From the NCBI RefSeq assembly GCF_001577525.1, contig NZ_CP013015.1, positions 2,003,751-2,067,750 on the forward strand: a stretch of 64,000 nt of DNA, in the 5' to 3' direction. Each line of letters opens with the position of its first letter. The first letter of the stretch is position 1. Both the position numbers and the translations under genes were made by a program. Below, piece by piece: positions 17,103 through 24,885 of the stretch. The notes under the pieces are model-generated. The model had not been told where the DNA came from, searched no databases, and saw nothing but the letters and a program-made list of their open reading frames with translations. The stretch comes from Candidatus Desulfofervidus auxilii (GTDB taxonomy: Bacteria > Desulfobacterota > Desulfofervidia > Desulfofervidales > Desulfofervidaceae).

Positions 17103-17172
17103 CAGCGGGTATGCGGTTCGTTATCACTCACCCAAACCCTTACGGGTTTCGCATACCCACCAGCCGTTATCC
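17097..17172 (+). repeat. attC-like recombination site
   Basis: 76 bases bounded by GCCTAAC and GTTATCC. The arms GGGTATGCG (17107-17115) and CGCATACCC (17150-17158) pair perfectly over 9 bp. An inner AAACCC-TTAC-GGGTTT hairpin (17134-17149) and an 18-base unpaired stretch (17116-17133) complete the fold. Length and architecture fit known attC sites; the right core site deviates from GTTRRRY at two positions. Confidence 0.6.
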
Positions 17173-17213
17173 CTCAAGTGTGTTTTCTCACCTTTCAGGT
17201 AAGTGGATGTTAA

Positions 17214-17245
17214 GGGTTTTCTTTCAGAGCAATCGCGGATTTTGG
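17214..17245 (+). repeat. 32-bp direct repeat, right copy, flanking the cassette
   Basis: GGGTTTTCTTT, 11 variable bases, CGGATTTTGG, the same orientation as 16276-16307 (26/32 identical). The two copies bracket the cassette region of about 900 bp. Confidence 0.6.
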
Positions 17246-17275
17246 AAGGTAACAAATATTGTCACTATTAGTCAA

Positions 17276-17932
17276 TTATTGTTTATAAGTCCAGTTAGCT
17301 GTAGGGATACCTCCTCCAGGTGCATTTTGAAAATCATTTTTGTTGGTACACGAAGGTATTTGTAATCCTGCAGGGAATGCACCAGGGACTACTGCGGCAA
17401 CTCCTTGTCCAACCCAAGCAGGGTTTCTTACCCAATAGTTAACACCTACTGTGTCAGAATCATTGCCATAAACGGTATCACCGTTTAAATGTTTAACTAC
17501 TATTAAACATGAAGAATTATTACCTCCATCTGTGTCTGCCCTAAGGATAATCCCACTCCCTACAGTAATGGGTACCGCACTGATTATATTCTGAGAATTT
17601 TGGCCAGTAATCATAGCTCCTGATGTTTTGGCAGTAGCACTAGTTAGAGGACCTCCTAGGATAGTGCCTATACCACTCCCTCCAGGAGGATTGGATAAAG
17701 TGGCTCCAAAGGCACTCACCCCATAACATTGAATTTCCTCAACCAGGACCGCTTGGGCATTTTTGACCATATTTAACTGAGCAAGTGCAGAAGCATTTCT
17801 GGCTATTATTACATAAGCTTTATAGGAGGCAACAGCTAAAGCAGCAATAATGCTCATAATAGCTATTACTACTATTAGCTCAATTAAAGTAAATCCATTC
17901 TTAGGCAGATATGGCATCATTACTGTTTTCAA
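17276..17932 (-). CDS. Type IV pilin-like protein (prepilin)
   Basis: A 218-residue prepilin with a short leader ending KNG, cleaved before Phe14, then the hydrophobic helix FTLIELIVVIAIMSIIAALA with the conserved Glu at mature position 5. The globular part is rich in Gly, Asn and Ser and has paired cysteines (for example CYGV, SSCL, PSCT) that may form a disulfide loop. It would be processed by PilD and assembled into a type IV pilus or a pseudopilus. Upstream on the same strand are a TPR-like protein and an ABC exporter (17962-20277), an arrangement like Myxococcus pilA-pilG-pilH-pilI. No PilB, PilC, PilT or PilQ gene is in the window. The exact pilin class is uncertain. Confidence 0.88.
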   Translation of the reverse strand: MKTVMMPYLPKNGFTLIELIVVIAIMSIIAALAVASYKAYVIIARNASALAQLNMVKNAQAVLVEEIQCYGVSAFGATLSNPPGGSGIGTILGGPLTSATAKTSGAMITGQNSQNIISAVPITVGSGIILRADTDGGNNSSCLIVVKHLNGDTVYGNDSDTVGVNYWVRNPAWVGQGVAAVVPGAFPAGLQIPSCTNKNDFQNAPGGGIPTANWTYKQ

Positions 17933-17961
17933 GCAAAAACTGTTCCAAAATAAGTAAATTA

Positions 17962-18762
17962 TTAAAACAGGACTTTCCCGTCTTTAAGATAATAGGGAGT
18001 GTGATAGGGATTTTGAGGTATTTCCTTGATAATTCCCTTATCTATTAATTCTGACAAAGTGTGAGGAAGGTGTCCAAACATCATTTTATATCTTTCTACT
18101 GCTTTCTCCAAAATTAACACCCCTTGCAAGGCATCAAGCCTTTTTTTGATACTCTTCTTTGCCTCTTCACTAACCACCTTTGAATACATATCAGAGAGAA
18201 AGGCAATCGCTGTTTCTGTTTTTCCACCTTTGTAAGCAATTTGAGCGGCTAAAGTAGCGATAAATGGATCATCAGATATTTTAGCGGCCTCAAACAAGTA
18301 CTTGGAGGCCTGAGCATAGTCTTTCAAGAAAAAGAAATAATTGAATCCAATGTAATAAGGCAAGGTCCAATCCCATGTCCGATAAGAAAGCCCTTTTTTT
18401 AAAAAGGCAATAGCCTTCTCAGGAGATTCAGCCTCCCAAGGGAAAAATGCCTGCACCAGCCAATAAGGGTCTTTAAAATAGGGGTCAAGCACCCTGGATG
18501 CCTCTAAAACAGAATAAACATAATTCCATTCTTGTTCAGAAAATTTGCTTATAGCTTCTGCTTCTTGATATACTAAAGACTTTATAAATAGAAAATCAGC
18601 CCCTAAGTTTTTAAATTCCCCCCAAGTCAGTTTTAACACAGCAGGTGGTATGACTTTAGGAGGAGAGTTTTCTTTTGTTAAAACCAAGGGTTTTGTTCCT
18701 GCCAAATTTTTAATGATTATAAAATAACCTAAAATAAGAAAGACAAGAACAAATTTTTTCAT
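17962..18762 (-). CDS. Membrane-anchored TPR-like protein of the pilin/ABC cluster
   Basis: A 266-residue protein starting MKKFVLVFLILGYFIIIKN, an N-terminal membrane anchor or signal. It is followed by helical repeats resembling TPRs (SRVLDPYFKDPYWLVQAFFPW, YYIGFNYFFFLKDYAQASK, AAKISDDPFIATLAAQIA). The track frame extends 21 residues further upstream, but ATG at 18762 overlaps the permease stop as ATGA, a typical coupled start. The C-terminus (YKMMFGHLPHTLSELIDKGI) resembles a small domain found in pilus-associated proteins. By position it corresponds to Myxococcus PilG or the Geobacter TPR gene next to pilA; similarity is by context, not by clear motif. Confidence 0.7.
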   Translation of the reverse strand: MKKFVLVFLILGYFIIIKNLAGTKPLVLTKENSPPKVIPPAVLKLTWGEFKNLGADFLFIKSLVYQEAEAISKFSEQEWNYVYSVLEASRVLDPYFKDPYWLVQAFFPWEAESPEKAIAFLKKGLSYRTWDWTLPYYIGFNYFFFLKDYAQASKYLFEAAKISDDPFIATLAAQIAYKGGKTETAIAFLSDMYSKVVSEEAKKSIKKRLDALQGVLILEKAVERYKMMFGHLPHTLSELIDKGIIKEIPQNPYHTPYYLKDGKVLF

Positions 18763-19553
18763 CCCAAATCTTTTTTTTGAAAAATAATTATAGTCAAGGT
18801 TAATAATATAGCTATATAAAACCATGCATAAATAGAGACTTTTAATATATAACCCAAATGGATGTGCAAGCCATGAGCCGCCACTTTTTTTAAGTCAAAG
18901 TAAGAAAGATTGGGAAACACCCAGGAGGCAAAATTCACTATATGTTTGATCACACCTGGGTGAGAAGAAACCATTTCCTTCACCACGGCAGTACTTTCCC
19001 CAATAATATAGGTCATAAGACTGAAGGTAGAAACAATAAACCCTTTAGAAGAAATACTCCAGAAAAAAAAGATTACAGACAAAAGGACTAAGAAAGAAAG
19101 GAAACTGAAAACCAGTGCCAAAAAAATCTTTGCCCAGGAGAAATTCAAAGGGATATAGGCTTTATAAAGGGTCATAAATAATTTTATCAATAAACAAGAA
19201 AGTATTCCTAATATTACCATACAGGCAAGTAATATGAAAAATAGACCAAAGAATTTTCCTAAAATATATTGCGCGCGGGATACGGGAGAAGAAATAGGAA
19301 AATAAACAGTTCTTTTATCTAAGTCTCTATTTAACATGGGAATACATAAGAAAAATAAAATTAATAATCCAGTTAAAGAAGTACCAGAAAGGGCAAAATC
19401 AATTCCTACCTTCACTACATCTATGGCAAAGAAGTCAGCAAATAATAAACTAACTGCTGCCACAAATATAAAAAACGAGATAATGCCATATAGAATACGG
19501 TGTTTGATGCCTTCTTTAAAAGCCAACCAGGAAATCCAATAAACTTTACCCAT
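18759..19553 (-). CDS. ABC transporter permease (ABC-2 type), PilI-like by context
   Basis: A 264-residue integral membrane protein with about six hydrophobic helices (for example IISFFIFVAAVSLLFADFFA, FFGLFFILLACMVILGILSC, FLALVFSFLSFLVLLSVIFF) and the ABC-2 permease feature LNRDLDKRTVYFPISSPVSRAQYI in the first cytoplasmic loop. It overlaps the ATPase gene by 8 nt and the TPR gene by 4 nt, so the three form one translational unit. In Myxococcus the PilH/PilI exporter is needed for pilus assembly; the substrate is unknown. A generic ABC-2 exporter unrelated to pili is the alternative. Confidence 0.82.
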   Translation of the reverse strand: MGKVYWISWLAFKEGIKHRILYGIISFFIFVAAVSLLFADFFAIDVVKVGIDFALSGTSLTGLLILFFLCIPMLNRDLDKRTVYFPISSPVSRAQYILGKFFGLFFILLACMVILGILSCLLIKLFMTLYKAYIPLNFSWAKIFLALVFSFLSFLVLLSVIFFFWSISSKGFIVSTFSLMTYIIGESTAVVKEMVSSHPGVIKHIVNFASWVFPNLSYFDLKKVAAHGLHIHLGYILKVSIYAWFYIAILLTLTIIIFQKKDLG

Positions 19554-20277
19554 GGTCTTTAGTAACAGTTAAAAACGCTTTTTCTAAACTACCATATTTA
19601 TTTAAAATGTTTTCGGTATTATCTACAGACACCAATTCACCCTGATTTAAAATGCCTATTCTGTCACACACCCTCTCAATGTCATTTAAGATATGTGAAC
19701 TAAAAAAGATGGTTTTTCCTTGCTGTTTCAGACTTAATAGGAGTTCTAAAGCCTCATACCGCATAAGGGGGTCAAGTCCACTAAAGGGTTCATCTAAGAT
19801 AAGGATTTCAGGGTCATTAATTAGGGCCAGGGCAAATCCTGCTCTTTGGACCATACCTTTAGAAAATGTCCTTAAGGGCCTTTTTTTTACCTGGAATAAA
19901 TTCACCCTAGAGAGTATCTCATCCATGCGTTTTTTTATTTGCTGTGCGGTTAATCCACAAACCCTGCCTTTAAATAATAATAATTCTTGAGGACTGAGAT
20001 TATCATATAAATAGGGATTTTCCGGTAGATACCCCAGATATTTGCGCACCTGAGGATTGCTTACCGGCTGGCCATTTATCCTCACTTCACCCTTGTCCGG
20101 AAAGATAAAATTAAGTAAGATCTTTATAGTGGTGCTCTTGCCGGCTCCATTTGGACCTAAAAAACCAAAGACTTCACCTTTTTTAATCTCCAAAGAAAGC
20201 CCCTTTAGCACCTGTTTCTTTCTCCTCAAACCTTCCTGATATGACTTAGTGATTTGTTTAAAAACAATAAGGCTCAT
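19546..20277 (-). CDS. ABC transporter ATP-binding protein, PilH-like by context
   Basis: A 243-residue ABC ATPase with Walker A GPNGAGKSTT (near 40), the Q-loop region LGYLPENPYLYDNLSPQE, signature TFSKGMVQRAGFALAL, Walker B ILILDEPFSGLDP and the switch His in FFSSHIL. It heads the exporter-TPR-pilin cluster. The LPENPYLYDNL signature is common in ABC-2 exporters. Nothing in the ATPase itself shows the substrate; association with type IV pilus biogenesis is inferred from the linked permease, TPR and pilin genes. Confidence 0.88.
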   Translation of the reverse strand: MSLIVFKQITKSYQEGLRRKKQVLKGLSLEIKKGEVFGFLGPNGAGKSTTIKILLNFIFPDKGEVRINGQPVSNPQVRKYLGYLPENPYLYDNLSPQELLLFKGRVCGLTAQQIKKRMDEILSRVNLFQVKKRPLRTFSKGMVQRAGFALALINDPEILILDEPFSGLDPLMRYEALELLLSLKQQGKTIFFSSHILNDIERVCDRIGILNQGELVSVDNTENILNKYGSLEKAFLTVTKDHG

Positions 20278-20375
20278 TGCTGTCTTAATTTCTTTCTAAA
20301 AGACCAATAACCCATTTACCATTTAAATGATAGAAAAGCAAAGATCATGCCAATTTTGAGCCAAGAAAGATCTTT

Positions 20376-20570
20376 TTAACTGGATTCACTTTTTTCAATC
20401 TTTATGGCTTCCTCTATCAACATAATAGGAATTTCTTCTTTAATGGGATAAAATAATTTGCACTTATCACATATTAGGCCTTCCCCATGAGGAGTGTTCT
20501 TTTCATATCTCAAGTCTCCTTTACACTTAGGGCAGGCTAAGATTTTAAGTAATTCGGGACTAATAGGCAT
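20376..20570 (-). CDS. Trm112 family protein (UPF0434/YcaR-like)
   Basis: A 64-residue zinc-ribbon protein starting with the family signature ISPELLKILACPKCKGDLRY. The second knuckle is CDKCKLFYPIKEEIPIMLIEEA. Four cysteines in two CxxC pairs should bind zinc. In eukaryotes and archaea Trm112 activates methyltransferases; the bacterial role is unclear. It lies 4 bp after the epimerase gene in a cell-envelope sugar operon, where such genes often occur. Confidence 0.9.
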   Translation of the reverse strand: MPISPELLKILACPKCKGDLRYEKNTPHGEGLICDKCKLFYPIKEEIPIMLIEEAIKIEKSESS

Positions 20571-20574
20571 GTTA

Positions 20575-21528
20575 TTACCCCCTTAATTTTTTATATATAG
20601 TTTGGATCCATTCCCACTCTGCTTCCAGTCCTTCAGGTAATTTTATTTTGGGTTTATAACCCAAAATATTTTGTGCCTTGGTGATGTCAGCGGCAGTATG
20701 ACGCACATCGCCTTTTTGCACAGGCTTATAAATAATCTTTATCTCCTTGCCTGTAATTTTGGAGATAAGATCAACTACCGTGTTAAGATGAGTTTGAGTG
20801 CCTCCGCCAATATTAAATACCTCACCTGGATGAAGATGATCCATGACTGCTAGATGGATATCAATAATGTCTGAAATATAAGTGAAATCTCTTGTTTGCT
20901 TTCCGTCTCCATAAATTTCTATTGGTTCTCCTAAAAGAGCTGCTTTTAAAAAACGATGAAAGGCCATATCTGGCCTTTGACGTGGTCCATAGACAGTAAA
21001 ATATCTTAAAGCTACTGTAGGAACATCAAAGTTTTTATGATAAAGATAGCACAAATGCTCTCCAGCCAGTTTAGTGAGTCCATAAGGGGAAACAGGTTGC
21101 AAATAGACCTCTTCTGGAGTGGGTAAAGTATTGGTATCTCCATAAACAGAGGAAGAGGAGGCATAAACAAATCCCTTAAGTTTCACATTCTTACTAGCTT
21201 CTAATAATTTCTGAGTAGCCAAGATATTATTTTGAATATAAATTTCAAAATTTTTACCCCAACTAGCCCTCACTCCTGCCTGGGCTGAAAGATGAAATAC
21301 CCAGTCTATCTTTTTTAAGATGGATTTCAAATCTAAATGAAGTAAGTCTGCTTCTACAAAATTGAAATTTCTATTTTGCCTTAAATTGGCCAGATTTGCT
21401 TTTTTTAATTCTTTAGAGTAATACTCAGTAAAACAGTCTATACCAGTTATTTGGTAACCTGCTTTCAATAATGCCTCTGCTAGGTGTGAGCCAATAAAGC
21501 CAGCTACCCCGGTAACCAAACATCTCAT
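20575..21528 (-). CDS. NAD-dependent sugar epimerase (UDP-glucuronate/UDP-glucose 4-epimerase-like)
   Basis: An extended SDR of 317 residues. It has the NAD motif TGVAGFIGSHLAEAL near the N-terminus, the catalytic SSSSVYGD and YGLTKLAGEH (Tyr-x3-Lys), and sugar-nucleotide signatures RYFTVYGPRQRPDMA and GDGKQTRDFTYISDI. These fit UDP-hexose or UDP-uronate 4-epimerases; an ADP-heptose 6-epimerase is less likely from these motifs. It overlaps the heptosyltransferase by 4 nt and lies with gmhB, so it probably supplies a sugar for LPS core or capsule. The exact substrate cannot be read from sequence. Confidence 0.88.
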   Translation of the reverse strand: MRCLVTGVAGFIGSHLAEALLKAGYQITGIDCFTEYYSKELKKANLANLRQNRNFNFVEADLLHLDLKSILKKIDWVFHLSAQAGVRASWGKNFEIYIQNNILATQKLLEASKNVKLKGFVYASSSSVYGDTNTLPTPEEVYLQPVSPYGLTKLAGEHLCYLYHKNFDVPTVALRYFTVYGPRQRPDMAFHRFLKAALLGEPIEIYGDGKQTRDFTYISDIIDIHLAVMDHLHPGEVFNIGGGTQTHLNTVVDLISKITGKEIKIIYKPVQKGDVRHTAADITKAQNILGYKPKIKLPEGLEAEWEWIQTIYKKLRG

Positions 21529-22514
21529 TGATATTTCCTCACTGCCTCTATTACTTCTTCCACCTCAATTCTTTCCAAGCAGTCTTTAGTAACACAGTAT
21601 TTCTTGAAACAAGGTTGACAGGGAAGTGCCTTATAAATCACCGTGTGACATTTACCAAATGGTCCTGTTCGCCAAGGAGCAGTAGGGCCAAATAAGGCAA
21701 TGACTGGCGTCCTAGTAGCTGCTGCCAGGTGCATAGTGCCTGTATCTATAGAAATGACTAGTTTAGCCTTTTTGTATAGAGAAATCAAGGTATTTAAAGA
21801 AGTTTTCCCTGCTAAATTGATGCATTTACTAAGCCCATGGCAAATATTATGAATATAATTTCTATCTTTTTTTGTGCCGGTAAATACTATTTTATATCCT
21901 AAGACAGAAAGTCTTTGGGCCAAGTTGCGCCATTTTTTCTGAAACCACATCTTACTTTCCCAGCGGGCGATGGGGTTAATAACAATATAAGGAGATGGAA
22001 TCCCAAGATTAGAATTTATTTGGAAAGGAAGAGGAAAAACAATATGCTCTAAGTCTACAGGCACATTGGCCAATTTTAGCAATTTTAAATACCTAATGAC
22101 TGCATGTTGGTTATAATCAACCTTAAATTTTTTGGTTAATACTATATGACTACCTTCATGACCATTGGCAAATCCTATTTTTTCCTTTCCTTTAGCTAGA
22201 AAAGTGATAATGGCACTCTTTAACAAACCTTGAAAGTCAAAAATCATATGGTATTCACCAAGCTGGTGTTTAAAAGCTTTAAACTCCTTAATTGCCCTAA
22301 TCCACTTTCCCTTCTTTAACTTCTCTGGCCAGCCATATCGCTGATAGACAATAATTCTGTTAAGATAAGGATGTCCCCAAAGTAATTCCCTTCCTACTTC
22401 TTCAGTAACCCAATCAATTTGGGCTTGAGGATAAGCCATTTTCAGATTATGAAGAGCAGGTAAGGTATGGATAATATCTCCTAAAGAGCTTAATTTAACG
22501 ATCAGAATACGCAT
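21525..22514 (-). CDS. Glycosyltransferase family 9, LPS heptosyltransferase I-like
   Basis: A 329-residue GT9 enzyme that transfers a heptose from ADP-heptose to the LPS inner core at the inner membrane. The N-terminal ILIVKLSSLGDIIHTLPALH is the family signature. The acceptor helix region is IDWVTEEVGRELL, and the C-terminal nucleotide-sugar site reads SIDTGTMHLAAATRTPVIAL and FGPTAPWRTGPFG. A cysteine-rich stretch (CQPCFKKYC) follows. It overlaps gmhB by 20 nt and the epimerase by 4 nt. Confidence 0.9.
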   Translation of the reverse strand: MRILIVKLSSLGDIIHTLPALHNLKMAYPQAQIDWVTEEVGRELLWGHPYLNRIIVYQRYGWPEKLKKGKWIRAIKEFKAFKHQLGEYHMIFDFQGLLKSAIITFLAKGKEKIGFANGHEGSHIVLTKKFKVDYNQHAVIRYLKLLKLANVPVDLEHIVFPLPFQINSNLGIPSPYIVINPIARWESKMWFQKKWRNLAQRLSVLGYKIVFTGTKKDRNYIHNICHGLSKCINLAGKTSLNTLISLYKKAKLVISIDTGTMHLAAATRTPVIALFGPTAPWRTGPFGKCHTVIYKALPCQPCFKKYCVTKDCLERIEVEEVIEAVRKYQ

Positions 22515-23079
22515 CCTTTATAATCCATTGGGCGGCCTGGTATAAATTCTGGGCTATGAAATGGGGTTTCAGGGGATGATTTGGGGCAATGTATCTTAAT
22601 TCTCCTTTCCCATAACCGGTTAATATCAGTATTCCTTTAGCCCCTACATTATGAGCAAGTTCTATATCTTTAAATCTATCCCCAACCACATAGGATTTAT
22701 TTACTGCCAAATTAAAGTCTTTTTGGGCTTTATAAATCAAGCCTGGTTTAGGTTTTCGGCATGAGCAATCTTTTTTATATAAAGATACACTGCCTTGGGG
22801 ATGATGTGGACAATAATAGATAGCGTCCAAAGTAGCATCCTCTTTGCGTAATCTTTCTTGAAGAATCTGATGGATTTCCTCAATTAACTCTATAGGAAAA
22901 TATCCTTTAGCTACACCAGCTTGATTACTAACCAAAATCACTTTAAAATTATTTTTTTTAAGTAATCGAATGGCCTCTGGCACCTGAGGTAAGATGATAA
23001 ATCTGTCGGGATGGTTAATATAACCCATTTCTTCATTAACAGTGCCGTCCCTATCTAAAAACACTGCCTGATTGGACAT
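22495..23079 (-). CDS. gmhB: D-glycero-D-manno-heptose 1,7-bisphosphate 7-phosphatase
   Basis: GmhB is a HAD-family phosphatase of ADP-heptose synthesis. The 194-residue protein shows the nucleophile motif FLDRDGTVNEE (Asp9, Asp11), LVSNQAGVAKGYF, and the zinc loop with Cys and His ligands (CPHHP, CSCRKPKPG). It also has the late acidic motif SYVVGDRFKDIELA. It is the first gene of the envelope operon (gmhB, GT9, epimerase, Trm112), in keeping with heptose-containing LPS. The other heptose genes (gmhA, hldE, hldD) are not in the window. Confidence 0.93.
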   Translation of the reverse strand: MSNQAVFLDRDGTVNEEMGYINHPDRFIILPQVPEAIRLLKKNNFKVILVSNQAGVAKGYFPIELIEEIHQILQERLRKEDATLDAIYYCPHHPQGSVSLYKKDCSCRKPKPGLIYKAQKDFNLAVNKSYVVGDRFKDIELAHNVGAKGILILTGYGKGELRYIAPNHPLKPHFIAQNLYQAAQWIIKDAYSDR

Positions 23080-23150
23080 AGTTGAGGTTTAAAAGAAAAA
23101 TCAGTATCTGTCAATATAGAGTATATTCTGCTAATAAGGCGCTGGGGAGA

Positions 23151-23179
23151 TTGACTTTATGTCCAAACTTTGTTACTTT
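23151..23179 (+). promoter_or_regulatory. Probable promoter of the DUF3568 lipoprotein gene
   Basis: TTGACT (23151-23156), 17-base spacer, TACTTT (23174-23179), 27 bases before the ATG. A GGAGG Shine-Dalgarno precedes the start. The -35 box is good, the -10 box moderate. Confidence 0.45.
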
Positions 23180-23206
23180 CATATTAAATAAAGCTAGGAG
23201 GTAAAA

Positions 23207-23611
23207 ATGCGTTTTTTAAAATACACGATGGTGTCTTTCTTATTCTTTATATGTGGGTGTGGGTTTTTGATAGGAGCAGGCGTAGGTGGAGGAGCAGGAC
23301 TGGCTGGATATAAGTTTCTTGAAGGTAAATTAGAAATAGAATACATTGCACCTTATGAAAGAGTCTGGCAGGCTACCAAGTTAGCCCTTAAAGATACGGG
23401 AATTCGTATAGAAAGAATGGAAAAAGATGCCATTAATGCTGAAATTAAGGCGAGAAAAGCAGACGGTAAAGTAGTTACTATTAAGATTAAAAATAAAGCT
23501 AGCGGTATGACTATAGTCTCTATCAGGGTGGGAATCTTTGGTGATGAGAATGCATCTTTAATCATCAAAAAAGCCATAGATAAAAGGCTTGGAATACGTA
23601 GTAAAAACTAG
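23207..23611 (+). CDS. DUF3568-like lipoprotein
   Basis: A 134-residue protein with a hydrophobic signal and a probable lipobox Ile-Cys-Gly-Cys (Cys18), then a glycine-rich linker and a DUF3568-like domain (YERVWQATKLALKDTGIRIE, KADGKVVTIKIKN, VSIRVGIFGDENASLIIKKA). Members are found as periplasmic lipoproteins of unknown function in Desulfobacterota and Geobacter relatives. It stands alone on the + strand between two - strand operons with its own promoter and a strong GGAGG. Function unknown. Confidence 0.82.
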   Translation: MRFLKYTMVSFLFFICGCGFLIGAGVGGGAGLAGYKFLEGKLEIEYIAPYERVWQATKLALKDTGIRIERMEKDAINAEIKARKADGKVVTIKIKNKASGMTIVSIRVGIFGDENASLIIKKAIDKRLGIRSKN

Positions 23612-23741
23612 TTTTAAGCAGATAACATTCCTTTCCTTAGAATCAATTCAAAGGCAGAAACTGGCTGTTCTGTGTGCAGGATTCTCCTTTTTAAACCTTT
23701 CCTCAAACTTTGTAGCCGTATAAGAAACAGCAGTATATTTC

Positions 23742-24122
23742 TTAAAAAACCTCTATATCAAGCCTCTTTCGAAAATATGCCTTTAATTTTTCTCTAACCC
23801 TTCTTCTAGTAGGAGGGAAAATGAATAAAAACCCCAAACTATCTGTAATAAAACCCGGAGTTAGCAGTAATACCCCACCGATTAGAATAAGAAGACCCTC
23901 TATTAAGGTATCACTTGGAAGCTGACCCATACTCAGTTCAGTTTGAAGGCGGATTAATATTTGCCATCCTTGTGTTTGGGCAAAATAGGCTCCAAAAACT
24001 GCAGTAAATAAAATGAGCAAAATAGTAAACATTACACCTAAACGAGACCCTACTTCTATAATAACTGCCAATTCAAGAATACTGACCAAGGTAAAAAGGA
24101 GAAAAAGTTTAAGAAATGTCAT
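23742..24122 (-). CDS. FxsA family membrane protein
   Basis: A 126-residue membrane protein with the FxsA pattern: LFLLFTLVSILELAVIIEVG, then GVMFTILLILFTAVFGAYFA, then a third hydrophobic segment ending in LLLTPGFITDSLGFLFIFPP with basic residues after it. E. coli FxsA overproduction relieves phage T7 exclusion by the F plasmid; the normal role is unknown. It overlaps mazG by 14 nt at the end of the cvpA-mazG unit. Confidence 0.88.
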   Translation of the reverse strand: MTFLKLFLLFTLVSILELAVIIEVGSRLGVMFTILLILFTAVFGAYFAQTQGWQILIRLQTELSMGQLPSDTLIEGLLILIGGVLLLTPGFITDSLGFLFIFPPTRRRVREKLKAYFRKRLDIEVF

Positions 24123-24885
24123 CTTGTTTTTTTATTTGCTCCCAGAATGCATCCATTTCTTCCAAAGAGGCATTTTGAATGGATTTTCCTTGTCTTTTGA
24201 ATTCATTTTCCATAAGTTTAAAACGCCTCTTAAATTTTTTAATAGTTTGGCGAAGGGCATCTTCAGGCTGGATCTTCAATAATCTGGCTACATTTACCCA
24301 AGAGAAAAGAATATCACCCAATTCTTCCTTTATTTTTTCAATATTGTTGGTATTTAACGCCCTTTTAAACTCCTGCGTTTCCTCGGCTACCTTTTCTAAT
24401 ACACCTTCTAACCTCTCCCAGTCAAATCCTACCTTGGCTGCTTTTTCCCCAATTTTATACGCAAGAGTCAAAGCAGGAAGTGCTTTAGAAATACCATCCA
24501 AAACCGAATTGCGTTCTGGTTTTTCACTGTCTTTTATTTCCTCCCAACGGGCACGGATTTCTGCTATGTCGTTGGTTCTTATATCCCCAAATACATGAGG
24601 ATGACGCCGTATCATCTTTTCGCTTACCAAATCAATTACTTTTTCTAAATCAAAACACCCCTGTTCTTTGTAAATATGGGCCAAAAAAACTAAAATAAAA
24701 AGCACATCCCCCAGCTCCTCTTTTACCTCTTCGGTCTTTTCCTCTTCAATGGCCTCAATGAGTTCATAAACTTCTTCTAAAAGATATTTCTTCAGGGTCT
24801 GAGATGTCTGTTTTTTATCCCAAGGACAACCGTGCTTACCCCTTAATGAGGCCACAATTTGCTCAAGTTTAGATATTTCTGCCAC
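24109..24885 (-). CDS. mazG: Nucleoside triphosphate pyrophosphohydrolase MazG
   Basis: MazG hydrolyses NTPs and dNTPs to monophosphates and PPi and may remove non-canonical nucleotides. The 258-residue protein contains two MazG repeats: the first with CPWDKKQTSQTLKKYLLEE and EEVKEELGDVLFILVFLAH, the second with IGEKAAKVGFDW and EKIKEELGDILFSWVNVARL. The EExxE and ExxD metal-binding motifs are present in both halves. It overlaps cvpA by 17 nt and fxsA by 14 nt, so translation of the three is likely coupled. Confidence 0.94.
   Translation of the reverse strand: MAEISKLEQIVASLRGKHGCPWDKKQTSQTLKKYLLEEVYELIEAIEEEKTEEVKEELGDVLFILVFLAHIYKEQGCFDLEKVIDLVSEKMIRRHPHVFGDIRTNDIAEIRARWEEIKDSEKPERNSVLDGISKALPALTLAYKIGEKAAKVGFDWERLEGVLEKVAEETQEFKRALNTNNIEKIKEELGDILFSWVNVARLLKIQPEDALRQTIKKFKRRFKLMENEFKRQGKSIQNASLEEMDAFWEQIKKQDDIS

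Larger units (their letters stand above)
16499..17172 (+). mobile_element. Integron-type gene cassette (orphan), attC-like site at its end
   Basis: The left boundary has GTTAGAT (16499-16505), an exact GTTRRRY core site, 24 bases before the ORF. The right end has GCCTAAC (17097-17103, exact RYYYAAC), then a folded palindrome, then GTTATCC (17166-17172), a weaker core site. The single ORF fills the cassette and its TAA stop lies inside GCCTAAC, the usual cassette layout. No integrase gene is in the window. Cassette length between core sites is about 667 bp. Confidence 0.6.

Noticed and set aside
18763-18825. Longer start for the TPR-like protein
   Set aside because: ATG at 18762 overlaps the permease stop as ATGA and begins a normal signal/anchor; the extra 21 residues lie within the permease gene.
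23086-23114. TTGACA-17-TAAACC on the - strand as a gmhB promoter
   Set aside because: The -10 box is poor and lies only about 7 bases from the gmhB start, leaving no room for a leader.
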